This document shows, piece by piece, positions 6,522-15,274 of a stretch of 64,000 bases of DNA. The DNA is from Streptomyces fulvoviolaceus (GTDB lineage Bacteria; Actinomycetota; Actinomycetes; Streptomycetales; Streptomycetaceae). A model generated the notes under the pieces. That model saw only the letters and a list, made by a program, of their open reading frames with translations, was not told the origin of the DNA and searched no databases. The DNA lies in the NCBI RefSeq assembly GCF_000718165.1, contig NZ_JOEY01000008.1, positions 62,001-126,000 on the forward strand, read 5' to 3'. Positions within the stretch are counted from its first letter, which is position 1. Each line of letters starts with the position of its first letter. The translations under genes and the position numbers were made by a program.

Positions 6522-9062
6522 CTAGTTGACTGTGATGCTGCCGGCGAGCTTGATGTCGGTGGCGGAGCGGCCGACATGGACAGGGACCCTGCCGGTCGGG
6601 GTGGCCCAACGGCTCTTGGACTCGTCCCAGTACGAGAGCCTGCGGCGGTCGATCTCGACCTTGACAGTCTCCCGTTCCCCGGCCTTCAGGTACACCCGGG
6701 CGAAGCCGGCCAACTGCCTCTCCGGGGTGGCCGTCCTGGTCGGCAGGTGCCCGATGTAGACCTGCACCACGTCGGAGCCCGTGCGCCGCCCGGTGTTGCG
6801 CACCTCGACCCGGACTGTCGCGGTGTCCCGCCCGTCGGCGAGATCAATGCCTTCAACGCGCAGCCTGTCGTACGCGAAGGAGGTGTACGACAGGCCGAAG
6901 CCGAAGGGGAACCGCGGCTTCTGGTGGTTCTCGTCGTACCACTTGTAGCCGACGTATATGCCTTCGTCGTACGTGATGGTGCCTGCCCCGCCGCTCTTCG
7001 GGCCCGTGTACCTGGACGGGCCCTGCTCCTCGTCGGCGGGGAAGGTGACCGGGAGGCGGCCGCCCGGTTCGGCGTCCCCGTACAGGACGCGCGCGATACT
7101 CGTGCCGGTCGCGGCGCCTTGGTACCAGGCCTGGAGGACGCCCTTCACCTTGTCCAGCCAGGGCATCAGCATCGGGCCCGAGGTGTTGAGTACGACGACG
7201 GTGTCGGGGTTCGCAGCGGCCACGGCCTCGATGAGCTGGTTCTGGTCGCCGGGCAGGTTCAGGTTGTCGCGGTCCACCCCCTCACCGGCGAAGTTGTTGA
7301 CGAACACCACGGCGACGTCCGCCTTCCTCGCCGCTTCGACGGCCTCCGGGATGAGCGAGTCGGGCTGCCAGCACAGCTTCATGCTCGGGCCGAAGAAGCC
7401 GGCGTCCTTGGTGGAGTACTCCACGGTGATCTCGACGGGCCGGCCGGCGGTGAGGCGGGTGACACCGCCGACGGTGTACTCCTGCGGCGCGAAGAAGAAG
7501 TCCCAGAGTGCGCGGGAGCCGTCGAAGACCGTCGCCCCGTCGACGACGAGCTTCGCCGCGCCGGACAGCAGCGTCGAGAAGCGCACCAGGCCGGTGGTGG
7601 GCGGGGTGATGGTGCCGGTCCAGCGGGCCGACCACTGGGCCGGCAGGCCGTCGACCGGGGTGCCGTCGCGGAAGTCGACGTTCGGGGTGGTCGTGGTGGC
7701 GAGCGGGTCGCCTTCGAAGGCTTCGCCGGCGAAGAACTCGGCGTGCAGCCCCGGCTGTCCGTCGGGGGTGGTGAAGACCGCGGCGGGGATGACCGGCAGC
7801 GCCACGTCGCCGTACGAGCCCTGTGCGACGAGTACGCGGTCGGCACCGGTCTTGGCCTTGATCGCGTCCACGGCCGTCGTGAAGTCGCCGGGGGTGACGT
7901 AGGAGGAACCCTCGACACCCGTGATGGCGTCCTTGCCCGCGGGTCCGATCACGGCGACGGTCTTCCGCCTGGACAGCGGGAGGATGCCGCCACGGTTCTT
8001 GAGCAGCACCGTGGCCTGCTCCCCCGTCACGCGGGCCAGCGCCTGATGCTCGGGCGTGGTCACGACGTCGGCTGGTGCGGGCAGCGGGTGGTCGAAGGCG
8101 CCGGAGGCGAAGAGCGCGTACAGCATGCGGCGGGCCGCGTCATGGGTGCGCTCCTCGGGGATACGGCCGTCGGAGAAGGCCTCCTTCGGAGTGTCCGGAA
8201 CAAGCGCACCGGAATCGACACCTGCCTTGAACTCCTCCACCCGGTCACCCGACGGGAGGTAGTCGGTGCCCAGGTACCCCTTGAGGCCGAGATCCCTCTT
8301 CAGCGCGGTGATGATGTGCTCGTTCTCGCAGGCGTGGACGCCGTTGACCTTGGGGTACGAGCCCATGACCGAGAGTGCGCCGCCCTCACGGATCGTCTGC
8401 TCGAAGGCCGGGTAGTACACCTCGCGCAATGCCCGCTCGGAGACCCTGACATCCAGGGAGCTGCGGCCGTCCTCCTGGTTGTAGACGGTGAAGTGCTTGA
8501 GCTGGGCGATGACGTGGTTCTTCTGGAAGCCCTTCGCCACGGCGGCGCCCATCGCACCGTTGAGGAAGGGGTCTTCGCCGTATGACTCCGGCTCACGGCC
8601 GTTGCGGGGGTTGCGGTCGATGTCGAGGGTCGGGCCGAGCAGGACGTTCCAGCCTTTGGCGCGGGCCTCGGCGCCGATCGCCCGCCCGTACCTCTCCGCG
8701 AGCGTGGTGTCGAAGGTGGCGGCCAGTGCGTTCGGTGCGGGGAAGGCCGTCACGCCCGTGTCGCCGCGGAGGCCGTCCGAGGCGTCCACGCGCGTCATCG
8801 CCGGGATGCCCAGGTACGCAAGGGGCTCGGAGTCGGCGACTTCTGATGCGGTGACGAGGATGACCTTCTCGTCGTGGGTCATCGCCGACAGCAGGGAATC
8901 GGTACGCCAGTCCGGCGACTTGGCGGTGTTGCGCCACGGCTGGGCGGTCCGCTCGGTCCGTGCGGCTCCGAAGGCGGGAGTCCCGGTGGCCATGGCGCCG
9001 GCGGTACCCAGCACTGCGGCGGTCACGAGCTGACGGCGGGTCATACCTCTGAAGCGATTCAT
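6522..9062 (-). CDS. Secreted GH3 beta-glucosidase with PA14 insert
   Basis: A glycoside hydrolase family 3 enzyme of 846 residues. It starts with a Tat signal (RR at residues 9-10 in MTRRQLVTAAVLG, then AFGAA), so it should be exported folded. The GH3 N-terminal domain carries RVDASDGLRGD and GPTLDIDRNPRNGR, and the probable nucleophile Asp267 in KGYLGTDY (most family members have SDW here). A PA14-like sugar-binding insert occupies about residues 410-540, followed by the GH3 C-terminal and fibronectin-III-like domains (FPFGFGLSYT, PERQLAGFARV). It likely removes glucose from plant glycosides or oligosaccharides. Last gene of the rhamnosidase/ABC cluster, 114 nt after the GH78 gene. Confidence 0.92.
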   Translation of the reverse strand: MNRFRGMTRRQLVTAAVLGTAGAMATGTPAFGAARTERTAQPWRNTAKSPDWRTDSLLSAMTHDEKVILVTASEVADSEPLAYLGIPAMTRVDASDGLRGDTGVTAFPAPNALAATFDTTLAERYGRAIGAEARAKGWNVLLGPTLDIDRNPRNGREPESYGEDPFLNGAMGAAVAKGFQKNHVIAQLKHFTVYNQEDGRSSLDVRVSERALREVYYPAFEQTIREGGALSVMGSYPKVNGVHACENEHIITALKRDLGLKGYLGTDYLPSGDRVEEFKAGVDSGALVPDTPKEAFSDGRIPEERTHDAARRMLYALFASGAFDHPLPAPADVVTTPEHQALARVTGEQATVLLKNRGGILPLSRRKTVAVIGPAGKDAITGVEGSSYVTPGDFTTAVDAIKAKTGADRVLVAQGSYGDVALPVIPAAVFTTPDGQPGLHAEFFAGEAFEGDPLATTTTPNVDFRDGTPVDGLPAQWSARWTGTITPPTTGLVRFSTLLSGAAKLVVDGATVFDGSRALWDFFFAPQEYTVGGVTRLTAGRPVEITVEYSTKDAGFFGPSMKLCWQPDSLIPEAVEAARKADVAVVFVNNFAGEGVDRDNLNLPGDQNQLIEAVAAANPDTVVVLNTSGPMLMPWLDKVKGVLQAWYQGAATGTSIARVLYGDAEPGGRLPVTFPADEEQGPSRYTGPKSGGAGTITYDEGIYVGYKWYDENHQKPRFPFGFGLSYTSFAYDRLRVEGIDLADGRDTATVRVEVRNTGRRTGSDVVQVYIGHLPTRTATPERQLAGFARVYLKAGERETVKVEIDRRRLSYWDESKSRWATPTGRVPVHVGRSATDIKLAGSITVN

Positions 9063-9176
9063 TACTTCCGTACTCCTTCGGACGGGAGGTGAAGGTGCTC
9101 AGGGGGTGCTGCGGCGTGGTTCAGCGGTGGGCCGGAACAGTGCCGGGCCGTGTCAGGTCGGCCCGGCACCGGGTCT

Positions 9177-11762
9177 CTACGCGGCGTCCCGGCGGAGGCC
9201 GCCGGTGTCGACGACGTGATCGCCGGGGCCCACGTCCAGGGGCTCGCGGCCGGGGAGTTCCACCGTCCCCCGGCATCCCTCGGGCACCGTGACGCGGGCC
9301 GTCATGCCGACCGCGGTCAGTTCCCAGGACAGGGCAGCCGTGCCGTACGGGGTCTCGTGGCGGGTGTTGGCCCAGGTGATGCCGCCACCGGGGCGAGGCC
9401 GGAAGGCGATGGTGCGGTAGCCGGGCGAGGTGGCGGACATGCCGCCCACGACGCGGTGCAGCCAGTCGGCGACGGCGCCGAGGGCGTAGTGGTTGAAGGA
9501 GGTCATCCCGCCGGGGTTGAGGGTGCCGTCGGGGCGCAGGCTGTCCCAGCGCTCCCAGATCGTCGTCGCCCCCTGGGTGACCGGGTAGAGCCACGACGGG
9601 CACTCGGTCTGCGTGAGGAGCCGGTAGGCGACGTCGAGGTGGCCGGTGTCGGTGAGCGCGTCGCAGATCAGCGGCGTACCCACGAAGCCGGTCGCGATGC
9701 GGGCGTTGTCCTCCAGGACCAGGGCGGCGAGCCGGTCACCGGCGTACTGGCGCTGCGCGGGATCGTCGAACAGACCGAAGGCCAGAGCGACGGAGTACGC
9801 GGTGGGGCTGTCGCTCGTCATGCGGCCCGACGGCAGGACGTAGCGGCCGCGGAATGCCTGGGCGACCTCCTCGGCCAGCGTGCCGTACCGCTGCGCCGCC
9901 TCCGTGTCGCCCAACTCCCCTGCCGACCAGGCGAGATGACGGGCGGACCAGGCGAAGTAGCCGGTGGCCACGAGGTAGCGGTCGGTGCGGGTGGCGGCCG
10001 GGTCGTCCGGCGGGGCGCTGGGGTCGAGCCAGTCCCCCAGCTGATAGCCGGAGTCCCACAGGCGATCGGGCCCGGCGAGCCGGTCTATCAGGTCGACCCA
10101 GGCGCGGCCCGTGGCGAAGTGCCGGCGGAGCAGTTCGCGGTCACCGAAGCGTTGGTAGAGCACCCAGGGAGTGAGAGCGGCGACATCGCCCCAGGCGGCG
10201 CCCGGCTGGATGGGCGTCCACTGCGGGCCGCCGGGAATGACCGGCACGTACCAGGGCACGGTCCCGTCGGGGAGTTGCTCGACCGCCACGTCGGCGAGCC
10301 AGGAGTCGAGCATGCCCGCGCAGTCGTAGAGGAAGCTCGCGGTGGGCGCGAAGACCTGCAGGTCGCCGGTCCAGCCGAGGCGTTCGTCGCGGGCCGGACA
10401 GTCGGTGGGGATGTCGACGAAGTTGCCGCGCATGCTCCAGACGACGTTCTCGTGCAGGCGGTTGACCAGGTCGTCGCTGCACTCGAACCAGCCGGTGCGG
10501 CGCATGTCGGTGTGGTGGACCAGCGCGGTGACGGCGCCCTCGGCGAGGTCGCCCGGCCAGCCGGTGATCTCGGCATGGCGGAAGCCGTGCAGGGTGAACC
10601 GCGGCTGCCAGGTACGGGGGCCGTCGCCGGCGAGGATGTACGTGTCGGTGGCCTGGGCTCCGCGCAGCGGGCGCGTGGCCAGTTCACCGTCCTCCAGGAC
10701 TTCCGCGTGGCGCAGGGTGATGGTCGTGCCCGCCGGTCCGTCGACGGTGATGCGCAGTCGGCCGACGAGGTTCTGGCCGAAGTCGAGCAGGTGGCGGCCG
10801 TCGTCCTTGCGGGTGACCGTTACCGGGGCGACCTCCTGGGTGCAGCGCACCGGAGGTCCCTGCGGGGCCACGAAGGTTCGGGGGTCGCGGCTTCCCACGG
10901 TGACGGGAGTGCCGCCCCCCATGCCTTGGGGGGTCGCCCAGTCGGGGTCGTCGAGGCGGGCGTCGAAGGTCTCGCCCTCGTACAGACCGCTGGTGAGGAT
11001 CGGCCCGAACGCGGCGGTCCACGACCTGTCGGTGGCGATGACGGTGGTGGTGCCGTCGTCGTGGGTGACTTCGAGTTGGGCGATGAGGGACTGGTCGGTG
11101 CCGTAGATGTTGCGGGTGCCGCCGTCGAAGCCGAGGAGGCCGCGGTACCAGCCGTCGCCGAGCCAGGCGCCGAGGGTGTTGGCGCCCTCGGTGAGGTGGT
11201 CGGTCACGTCGTAGGTGTAGTAGCGCAGGCGATGGCCGTAGACGGTCCAGCCGGGGGACAGCGCGTCGTCGCCGACCCGGTGACCGTTGAGTTCCGCCTC
11301 GTACAGGCCGTGCGCGGTGATGTAGAGGCGGGCGCGCGCGACGGGTCGTACGAGGGTGAAGTCTTTGCGGACGCGGGCCGGACGGCGGTCGCTGTCCGGA
11401 TTCTCGGGCCAGGGGGCTCCGACCGGGACGGCCGACCAGTCGGCCGGCTCCAGCAGGCCGGCCTCCACGACGCTGGGCGGGCTCCACCCGGACGGCTCCC
11501 CGGACCCTGTCCACATCCGCACCCGGACGGTGACACGTTCGCGGGAGGCGAGGGGCTCGCCGGGCCACGGGACGAAGACCTGGTCTGCGCCGTCGATGCG
11601 ACCCGTGCGGTGGACTCGGCCGTCGCGGTCGAGCTCGATCTCGTACCCGTCCTGAGCACCCGTGCCGGACGGCAGTGACCACGACAGGCGCGGTTCGGCG
11701 ACGCCGATACCGAGGCCGTCGGGCAGGTGCTCGAACGACACCGGGGCAGGCTGAAGGGACAT
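9177..11762 (-). CDS. GH78 alpha-L-rhamnosidase (cytoplasmic)
   Basis: An 861-residue enzyme with the GH78 layout: N-terminal beta domains (EPRLSWSLP, VFVPWPGEPL), a concanavalin-like domain (LLDFGQNLVGRLRI), then the (alpha/alpha)6 barrel. The acidic catalytic cluster is DCPARDERLGWTGD, around residues 455-470, and SFNHYALGAVADWLHR marks the barrel end. It releases terminal L-rhamnose from plant rhamnosides. There is no signal peptide, so rhamnosides must be imported first, which fits the ABC permeases just upstream. ATG at 11762 was preferred; a TTG one codon earlier is possible. A GGAAGG lies upstream. Part of the LacI-controlled cluster. Confidence 0.92.
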   Translation of the reverse strand: MSLQPAPVSFEHLPDGLGIGVAEPRLSWSLPSGTGAQDGYEIELDRDGRVHRTGRIDGADQVFVPWPGEPLASRERVTVRVRMWTGSGEPSGWSPPSVVEAGLLEPADWSAVPVGAPWPENPDSDRRPARVRKDFTLVRPVARARLYITAHGLYEAELNGHRVGDDALSPGWTVYGHRLRYYTYDVTDHLTEGANTLGAWLGDGWYRGLLGFDGGTRNIYGTDQSLIAQLEVTHDDGTTTVIATDRSWTAAFGPILTSGLYEGETFDARLDDPDWATPQGMGGGTPVTVGSRDPRTFVAPQGPPVRCTQEVAPVTVTRKDDGRHLLDFGQNLVGRLRITVDGPAGTTITLRHAEVLEDGELATRPLRGAQATDTYILAGDGPRTWQPRFTLHGFRHAEITGWPGDLAEGAVTALVHHTDMRRTGWFECSDDLVNRLHENVVWSMRGNFVDIPTDCPARDERLGWTGDLQVFAPTASFLYDCAGMLDSWLADVAVEQLPDGTVPWYVPVIPGGPQWTPIQPGAAWGDVAALTPWVLYQRFGDRELLRRHFATGRAWVDLIDRLAGPDRLWDSGYQLGDWLDPSAPPDDPAATRTDRYLVATGYFAWSARHLAWSAGELGDTEAAQRYGTLAEEVAQAFRGRYVLPSGRMTSDSPTAYSVALAFGLFDDPAQRQYAGDRLAALVLEDNARIATGFVGTPLICDALTDTGHLDVAYRLLTQTECPSWLYPVTQGATTIWERWDSLRPDGTLNPGGMTSFNHYALGAVADWLHRVVGGMSATSPGYRTIAFRPRPGGGITWANTRHETPYGTAALSWELTAVGMTARVTVPEGCRGTVELPGREPLDVGPGDHVVDTGGLRRDAA

Positions 11763-11829
11763 CAATGGGGGGAACCTTCCGTGATGTGGGCGGTGGAACG
11801 ACCGGCAGAGGGCGGGGAGTTGGGCGGGT

Positions 11830-12729
11830 TCAGCCCTTGACGGCCCCTCCGGTCAGGCCCTTCATGACCTTCTGGTTCAGGAACAGGTAGATCACGAGCG
11901 TGCCGAAGACGTTGATGCAGATGGCCGCGAACAGCGGTCCGTACTGAGTGGCGCCGAAGTCACCGGTGAAGTTGAGCAGGCCGACCTGGATGGTGCGCAG
12001 GTCCTGGTTGTTGGTGAAGGTCAGCGCGATCAGCAGGTCGTTCCAGATGAAGAAGAACTGCACCAGGCCGACGGTCAGGATGGCGTTGCGGACCATGGGG
12101 ATGCTGATGGTCCAGAAGGCGCGCAGGATGCCGGCGCCGTCGATGGTGGCCGCCTCGAACAGCTCGCGGGGCACCGTCTTGTAGTACGTGGCCATCATGA
12201 ACACGGTCAGGGGGAGGCCGGTGCCGGTGTAGGTGAGGATCAGCGGCCACAGGGTGCCCGACAGCCCGGCCTGGAAGTAGACCGTGAACAGGGGCAGCAG
12301 GATCATCTGGGAGGGCACCATGATGCCCGCGAGGAAGATGAGGAGGGTGAGGCTGCGGCCCTTCCAGACCATGATCTGCAGGGCGAATCCGGCCGCGGTG
12401 CCGAGCAGGAGGATCAGTGCGAGCGAGGGGAGAACGGCCAGCAGGCTGTTGCGGACGTACAGGCCGATGTGGCCGGTGCTCCAGGCCTCGCTGTAGTTGC
12501 CCCACTCCCACGTCGTCGGCAGGCTCCAGGTGGAGTTGTTCAGGTAGTCGCTGTTGGACTTGAGCGAGGTCAGGAACATCCACAGCAGCGGGTAGATCTC
12601 GACGACGAGCAGTAGGCCGAGGACGAGCTTTACCCAGATCCGTCCGGAGCGACGACGCCGTGGCCGGGAGTCGCCCGACGCATGGTTGCCCCGGGCCGCC
12701 GTGCTCGTGAGAGGCATGTCGACTGCCAT
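11830..12729 (-). CDS. Carbohydrate ABC transporter permease, MalG type
   Basis: A 299-residue inner-membrane permease with about six hydrophobic segments, starting with LVLGLLLVVEIYPLLWMFL. The EAA loop is ELFEAATIDGAGILRAFWTI, the coupling helix for the ATPase. The start lies 4 nt after the stop of the MalF-type permease, so the two form one unit. No ATPase gene is nearby. In Streptomyces such carbohydrate permeases usually share the general ATPase MsiK encoded elsewhere (family knowledge). The substrate is probably a rhamnose- or glucose-containing glycoside, judging from the glycosidases downstream. Confidence 0.92.
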   Translation of the reverse strand: MAVDMPLTSTAARGNHASGDSRPRRRRSGRIWVKLVLGLLLVVEIYPLLWMFLTSLKSNSDYLNNSTWSLPTTWEWGNYSEAWSTGHIGLYVRNSLLAVLPSLALILLLGTAAGFALQIMVWKGRSLTLLIFLAGIMVPSQMILLPLFTVYFQAGLSGTLWPLILTYTGTGLPLTVFMMATYYKTVPRELFEAATIDGAGILRAFWTISIPMVRNAILTVGLVQFFFIWNDLLIALTFTNNQDLRTIQVGLLNFTGDFGATQYGPLFAAICINVFGTLVIYLFLNQKVMKGLTGGAVKG

Positions 12730-12733
12730 GACT

Positions 12734-13618
12734 TCAGCCCTTCGTGAGGTCGCGCCGCGAGATGCGGAAGACGACCAGGGTCACCAGCAGACACACCACG
12801 GTCAGCAGCAGGGCGATGGTGCTTCCGTAGCCGTAGTCGCTGTACGTGAACGACGTCTGGAACATGTAGAGGGTCAGCGGGGTGGTGCCGCTGCCGGGGC
12901 CGCCGTTGGTGAGGGCGACGATGGAGTCGAAGACCTTCAGCGTTCCGTTGATGCTGAAGATCAGGGACGACATCAGCACCGGGAACGACAGCGGCATCAC
13001 GATGTGGCGAACCAGCCGAAGCCCCGAGGCCCCGTCCAGGCGGGCGGACTCCAGGACCTCCTCGGGGATGTCGACCAGGCCCGCGAAGAGCAGGACGGCG
13101 TAGAAGCCCATCGACCGCCAGACGTCCATGATGACCAGGACCCAGAAGGCGTGTCCGGCCGTGCCGAACCAGTCGATGGACTCCAGGCCGACGGCGTTGA
13201 GCAGCGAGTTGACGGGGCCGGTCTGCGGGGCGACCTGGAAGAGCTTCTGGAAGAGCAGGCCGACGGCCACGGTAGGCAGGACGACCGGGAAGAACGCCAG
13301 GGTGCGGACGAGCGCGGAGGCGCGCTTGAGGAAGAAGACGTACAGCAGGGCGAGCAGGTAGCCGGCGAGGACCTGTCCGATGGTCACGACGACGGCGTAC
13401 TTGAGCGTGAACCAGAGCGCGTCGCCGACAGCGGGGTCGTCGAAGAGGCGGGTGAAGTTGGCGACGCCGTTGCCGGTGAAGCCGTCGATGGTGTTGCCCT
13501 TGGTGAAGGAGTAGCCCAGTGACCACACCATCGGGATCAGCATGATGAGGGAGTAGACGAGGAGGGCGGGACCTATCAGGATCGCGATGGCCCTGCGGTC
13601 ACCGAGTACGCGGTGCAT
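12734..13618 (-). CDS. Carbohydrate ABC transporter permease, MalF type
   Basis: A 294-residue permease with six predicted membrane helices (first AIAILIGPALLVYSLIMLIP) and the EAA-type loop VDIPEEVLESARLDGASGL. It pairs with the MalG-type permease downstream and the lipoprotein binding protein upstream. A hairpin at 13666-13701 separates it from the binding-protein gene, probably giving more binding protein than permease. Start ATG at 13618. Confidence 0.92.
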   Translation of the reverse strand: MHRVLGDRRAIAILIGPALLVYSLIMLIPMVWSLGYSFTKGNTIDGFTGNGVANFTRLFDDPAVGDALWFTLKYAVVVTIGQVLAGYLLALLYVFFLKRASALVRTLAFFPVVLPTVAVGLLFQKLFQVAPQTGPVNSLLNAVGLESIDWFGTAGHAFWVLVIMDVWRSMGFYAVLLFAGLVDIPEEVLESARLDGASGLRLVRHIVMPLSFPVLMSSLIFSINGTLKVFDSIVALTNGGPGSGTTPLTLYMFQTSFTYSDYGYGSTIALLLTVVCLLVTLVVFRISRRDLTKG

Positions 13619-13665
13619 GGGTGGTGTCCACTTCTTTGGGAAGCCGAGCCTGTCGGGTGAGGCGG

Positions 13666-13701
13666 CGGCTCAGGAGCGGTGCGTCCGGTGCTCCTGAGCC
13701 G
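13666..13701. terminator. Hairpin between binding-protein and permease genes
   Basis: A 12-bp perfect stem (CGGCTCAGGAGC at 13666-13677 with its complement at 13690-13701) around a 12-nt loop, 13 nt after the binding-protein stop. There is no T-run. Its place inside the operon suggests partial termination or 3'-end protection of the binding-protein message, as is common in sugar ABC operons. Confidence 0.65.
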
Positions 13702-13713
13702 ACAGCGCCGGAT

Positions 13714-15027
13714 TCACTGACTGGACAGCGCGTCCTGCACGGTCTGCATGAAGTCCTCCGCGCTCATGCTGCCGCTCAGCAGGCTCGCCGCGTTGGTCTG
13801 ACTCACGGTCGTGGCCTTGGTGCCGAACAGAGCCTCGAACCACAGCACGTTCTGCTTCGAGTCGCCGATGGTCTTGCGGACCTGCGAGGTCAGCTCGTTC
13901 GGGTCCTTGACGGGCGTATTGGCCTTGAAGCCCGAGATGGAACCCTGGTCCTTCAGCGCGACGCTGCCGTAGTTCGTGCCGATGCACTTCACCCAGTTGC
14001 CGACCTTGCTGTCGAAGGTCCTGTCGCCCAAGGTCATCGCCAGGCCGACGTTGGACGGGTACTGGTCGATGGACCCCTTGCCGCCGGACACCGCGGGGAA
14101 GGGCATGAAGCCGATGCTCTCGGCGCCCACCTTGTTCTGCTTCGGGTCGGCGATGTTCGTCAGCACCCAACTGCCCATGTAGAACATGGCGGCTTTGCCG
14201 GAGAGGAACGTGTTCGTCGACGTGTCGTAGTCGATCGACCCGACGCCCTTGCCGAAGTAGCCCTTCTTACCCAGGTCCGCGACCTCCTGGGCTGCCTTGA
14301 CGTAGGCCGGGTCGGTCAGCTTGGCCTTGCCGTCGGCGACGTCCTTCAGCGCGTCCGGGCCCAGGCTGCGGTACAGGTAGCCGCTGACCAGCCGGGTGAT
14401 CGGCCAGCCCTGCTGACCGGAGGCGGAGAACGGCTGAATGCCCTTCGACTCCAGCTTGGCCGCGGCAGACACCAGCTCGTCCCAAGTGGCGGGCACCGAC
14501 AGCCCGTTGTCGCTGAAGATCTTCTTGTTGTAGAAGATCCCCTCGATGTTGTACTCGTACGGCAGCACCTCGAGCTTGCCGCCGTAGAGCGCCTTGATAG
14601 TGGAGACGGCGGAGGGCTCGATCTGGTCGTAGACGCCAAGATCCTTCAGCTTCTTCTCCAGGTCGGCGATCTTGCCGGACTTGTAGAGCTGATCGGTCAG
14701 GGCCGGGGCGTTCCCCGCCGCGAACTGCACCGGCAGGGCGTTCTGGCCGGCCAGCAGCTGCAGCTTCTGGTCCAGACTCGTCTGCGGGACGGTGTCCACC
14801 TTCAGCGGCAGCGTCTTGTTCTCCGCCGCGCACGCACCCTTCGACAACGTACCCAGGGCCGTCTTCACCGTGGTGTTCTCGACGTTCGTGAGATAGCTGA
14901 AGTTCTTGGGCGAGGCGGAGCCTCCACCCGTGCCGCCACATGCGGAGACGAACACGACCACGGCGGCGGCGCTGGCGGTCAGGCCGGTGATCCGTGCTCT
15001 GGCGGCACGGGACGAATCAACGTTCAC
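13714..15027 (-). CDS. Extracellular sugar-binding lipoprotein of the ABC transporter
   Basis: A family 1 solute-binding protein of 437 residues. It has a lipoprotein signal with lipobox VSAC (lipidated Cys at about residue 30) followed by a GTGGGSAS linker. The body has typical motifs: KLQLLAGQNALPVQFAAG, YNIEGIFYNKKIFSDNG, FLSGKAAMFYMGSWVL and GFMPFPAVSGGKGS. It delivers a carbohydrate to the MalF/MalG permeases. GTG at 15027 was chosen because GAGAGGGAG precedes it and the charged n-region and h-region follow directly; longer in-frame extensions would destroy the signal. A 16-bp LacI-type palindrome lies about 80 nt upstream. Confidence 0.92.
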   Translation of the reverse strand: MNVDSSRAARARITGLTASAAAVVVFVSACGGTGGGSASPKNFSYLTNVENTTVKTALGTLSKGACAAENKTLPLKVDTVPQTSLDQKLQLLAGQNALPVQFAAGNAPALTDQLYKSGKIADLEKKLKDLGVYDQIEPSAVSTIKALYGGKLEVLPYEYNIEGIFYNKKIFSDNGLSVPATWDELVSAAAKLESKGIQPFSASGQQGWPITRLVSGYLYRSLGPDALKDVADGKAKLTDPAYVKAAQEVADLGKKGYFGKGVGSIDYDTSTNTFLSGKAAMFYMGSWVLTNIADPKQNKVGAESIGFMPFPAVSGGKGSIDQYPSNVGLAMTLGDRTFDSKVGNWVKCIGTNYGSVALKDQGSISGFKANTPVKDPNELTSQVRKTIGDSKQNVLWFEALFGTKATTVSQTNAASLLSGSMSAEDFMQTVQDALSSQ

Positions 15028-15108
15028 AGCTGGCTCCCTCTCGGGCAATGACGCTTCAGGTGTTGGGTGGGGAGGGTCCAGGGCCGAGGGCCCGAACAAG
15101 AGAAGTTT

Positions 15109-15124
15109 TAGAGAACGTTCTCTA
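15109..15124. promoter_or_regulatory. LacI-type operator, 16-bp perfect palindrome
   Basis: TAGAGAACGTTCTCTA is self-complementary with the central CG step typical of LacI-family operators. It sits between the binding-protein gene (minus) and the LacI gene (plus) and probably represses the transporter/glycosidase operon, possibly also the regulator gene. Confidence 0.75.
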
Positions 15125-15274
15125 TGAGAAGTGGGGACTACACTGCACTCCACCCACTGCTCCGTCAAGACATGGGGCCGTAACCTCGCAGAAAAGAATT
15201 GCGGGCCATCCGGCTGGCACATGCCATCATGGAGACCGTTATACGGATGACCGAAGACTCGGGGGTTGCCAGGC

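Noticed and set aside
6480..8585. A 701-codon plus-strand open frame opposite the beta-glucosidase gene
   Set aside because: Antisense shadow of the GH3 gene caused by high GC at third codon positions; no domain, biased Gly/Asp/Arg content.
9150..11678. An 842-codon plus-strand open frame opposite the GH78 gene
   Set aside because: Mirror of a real gene in GC-rich DNA; no recognisable motif.
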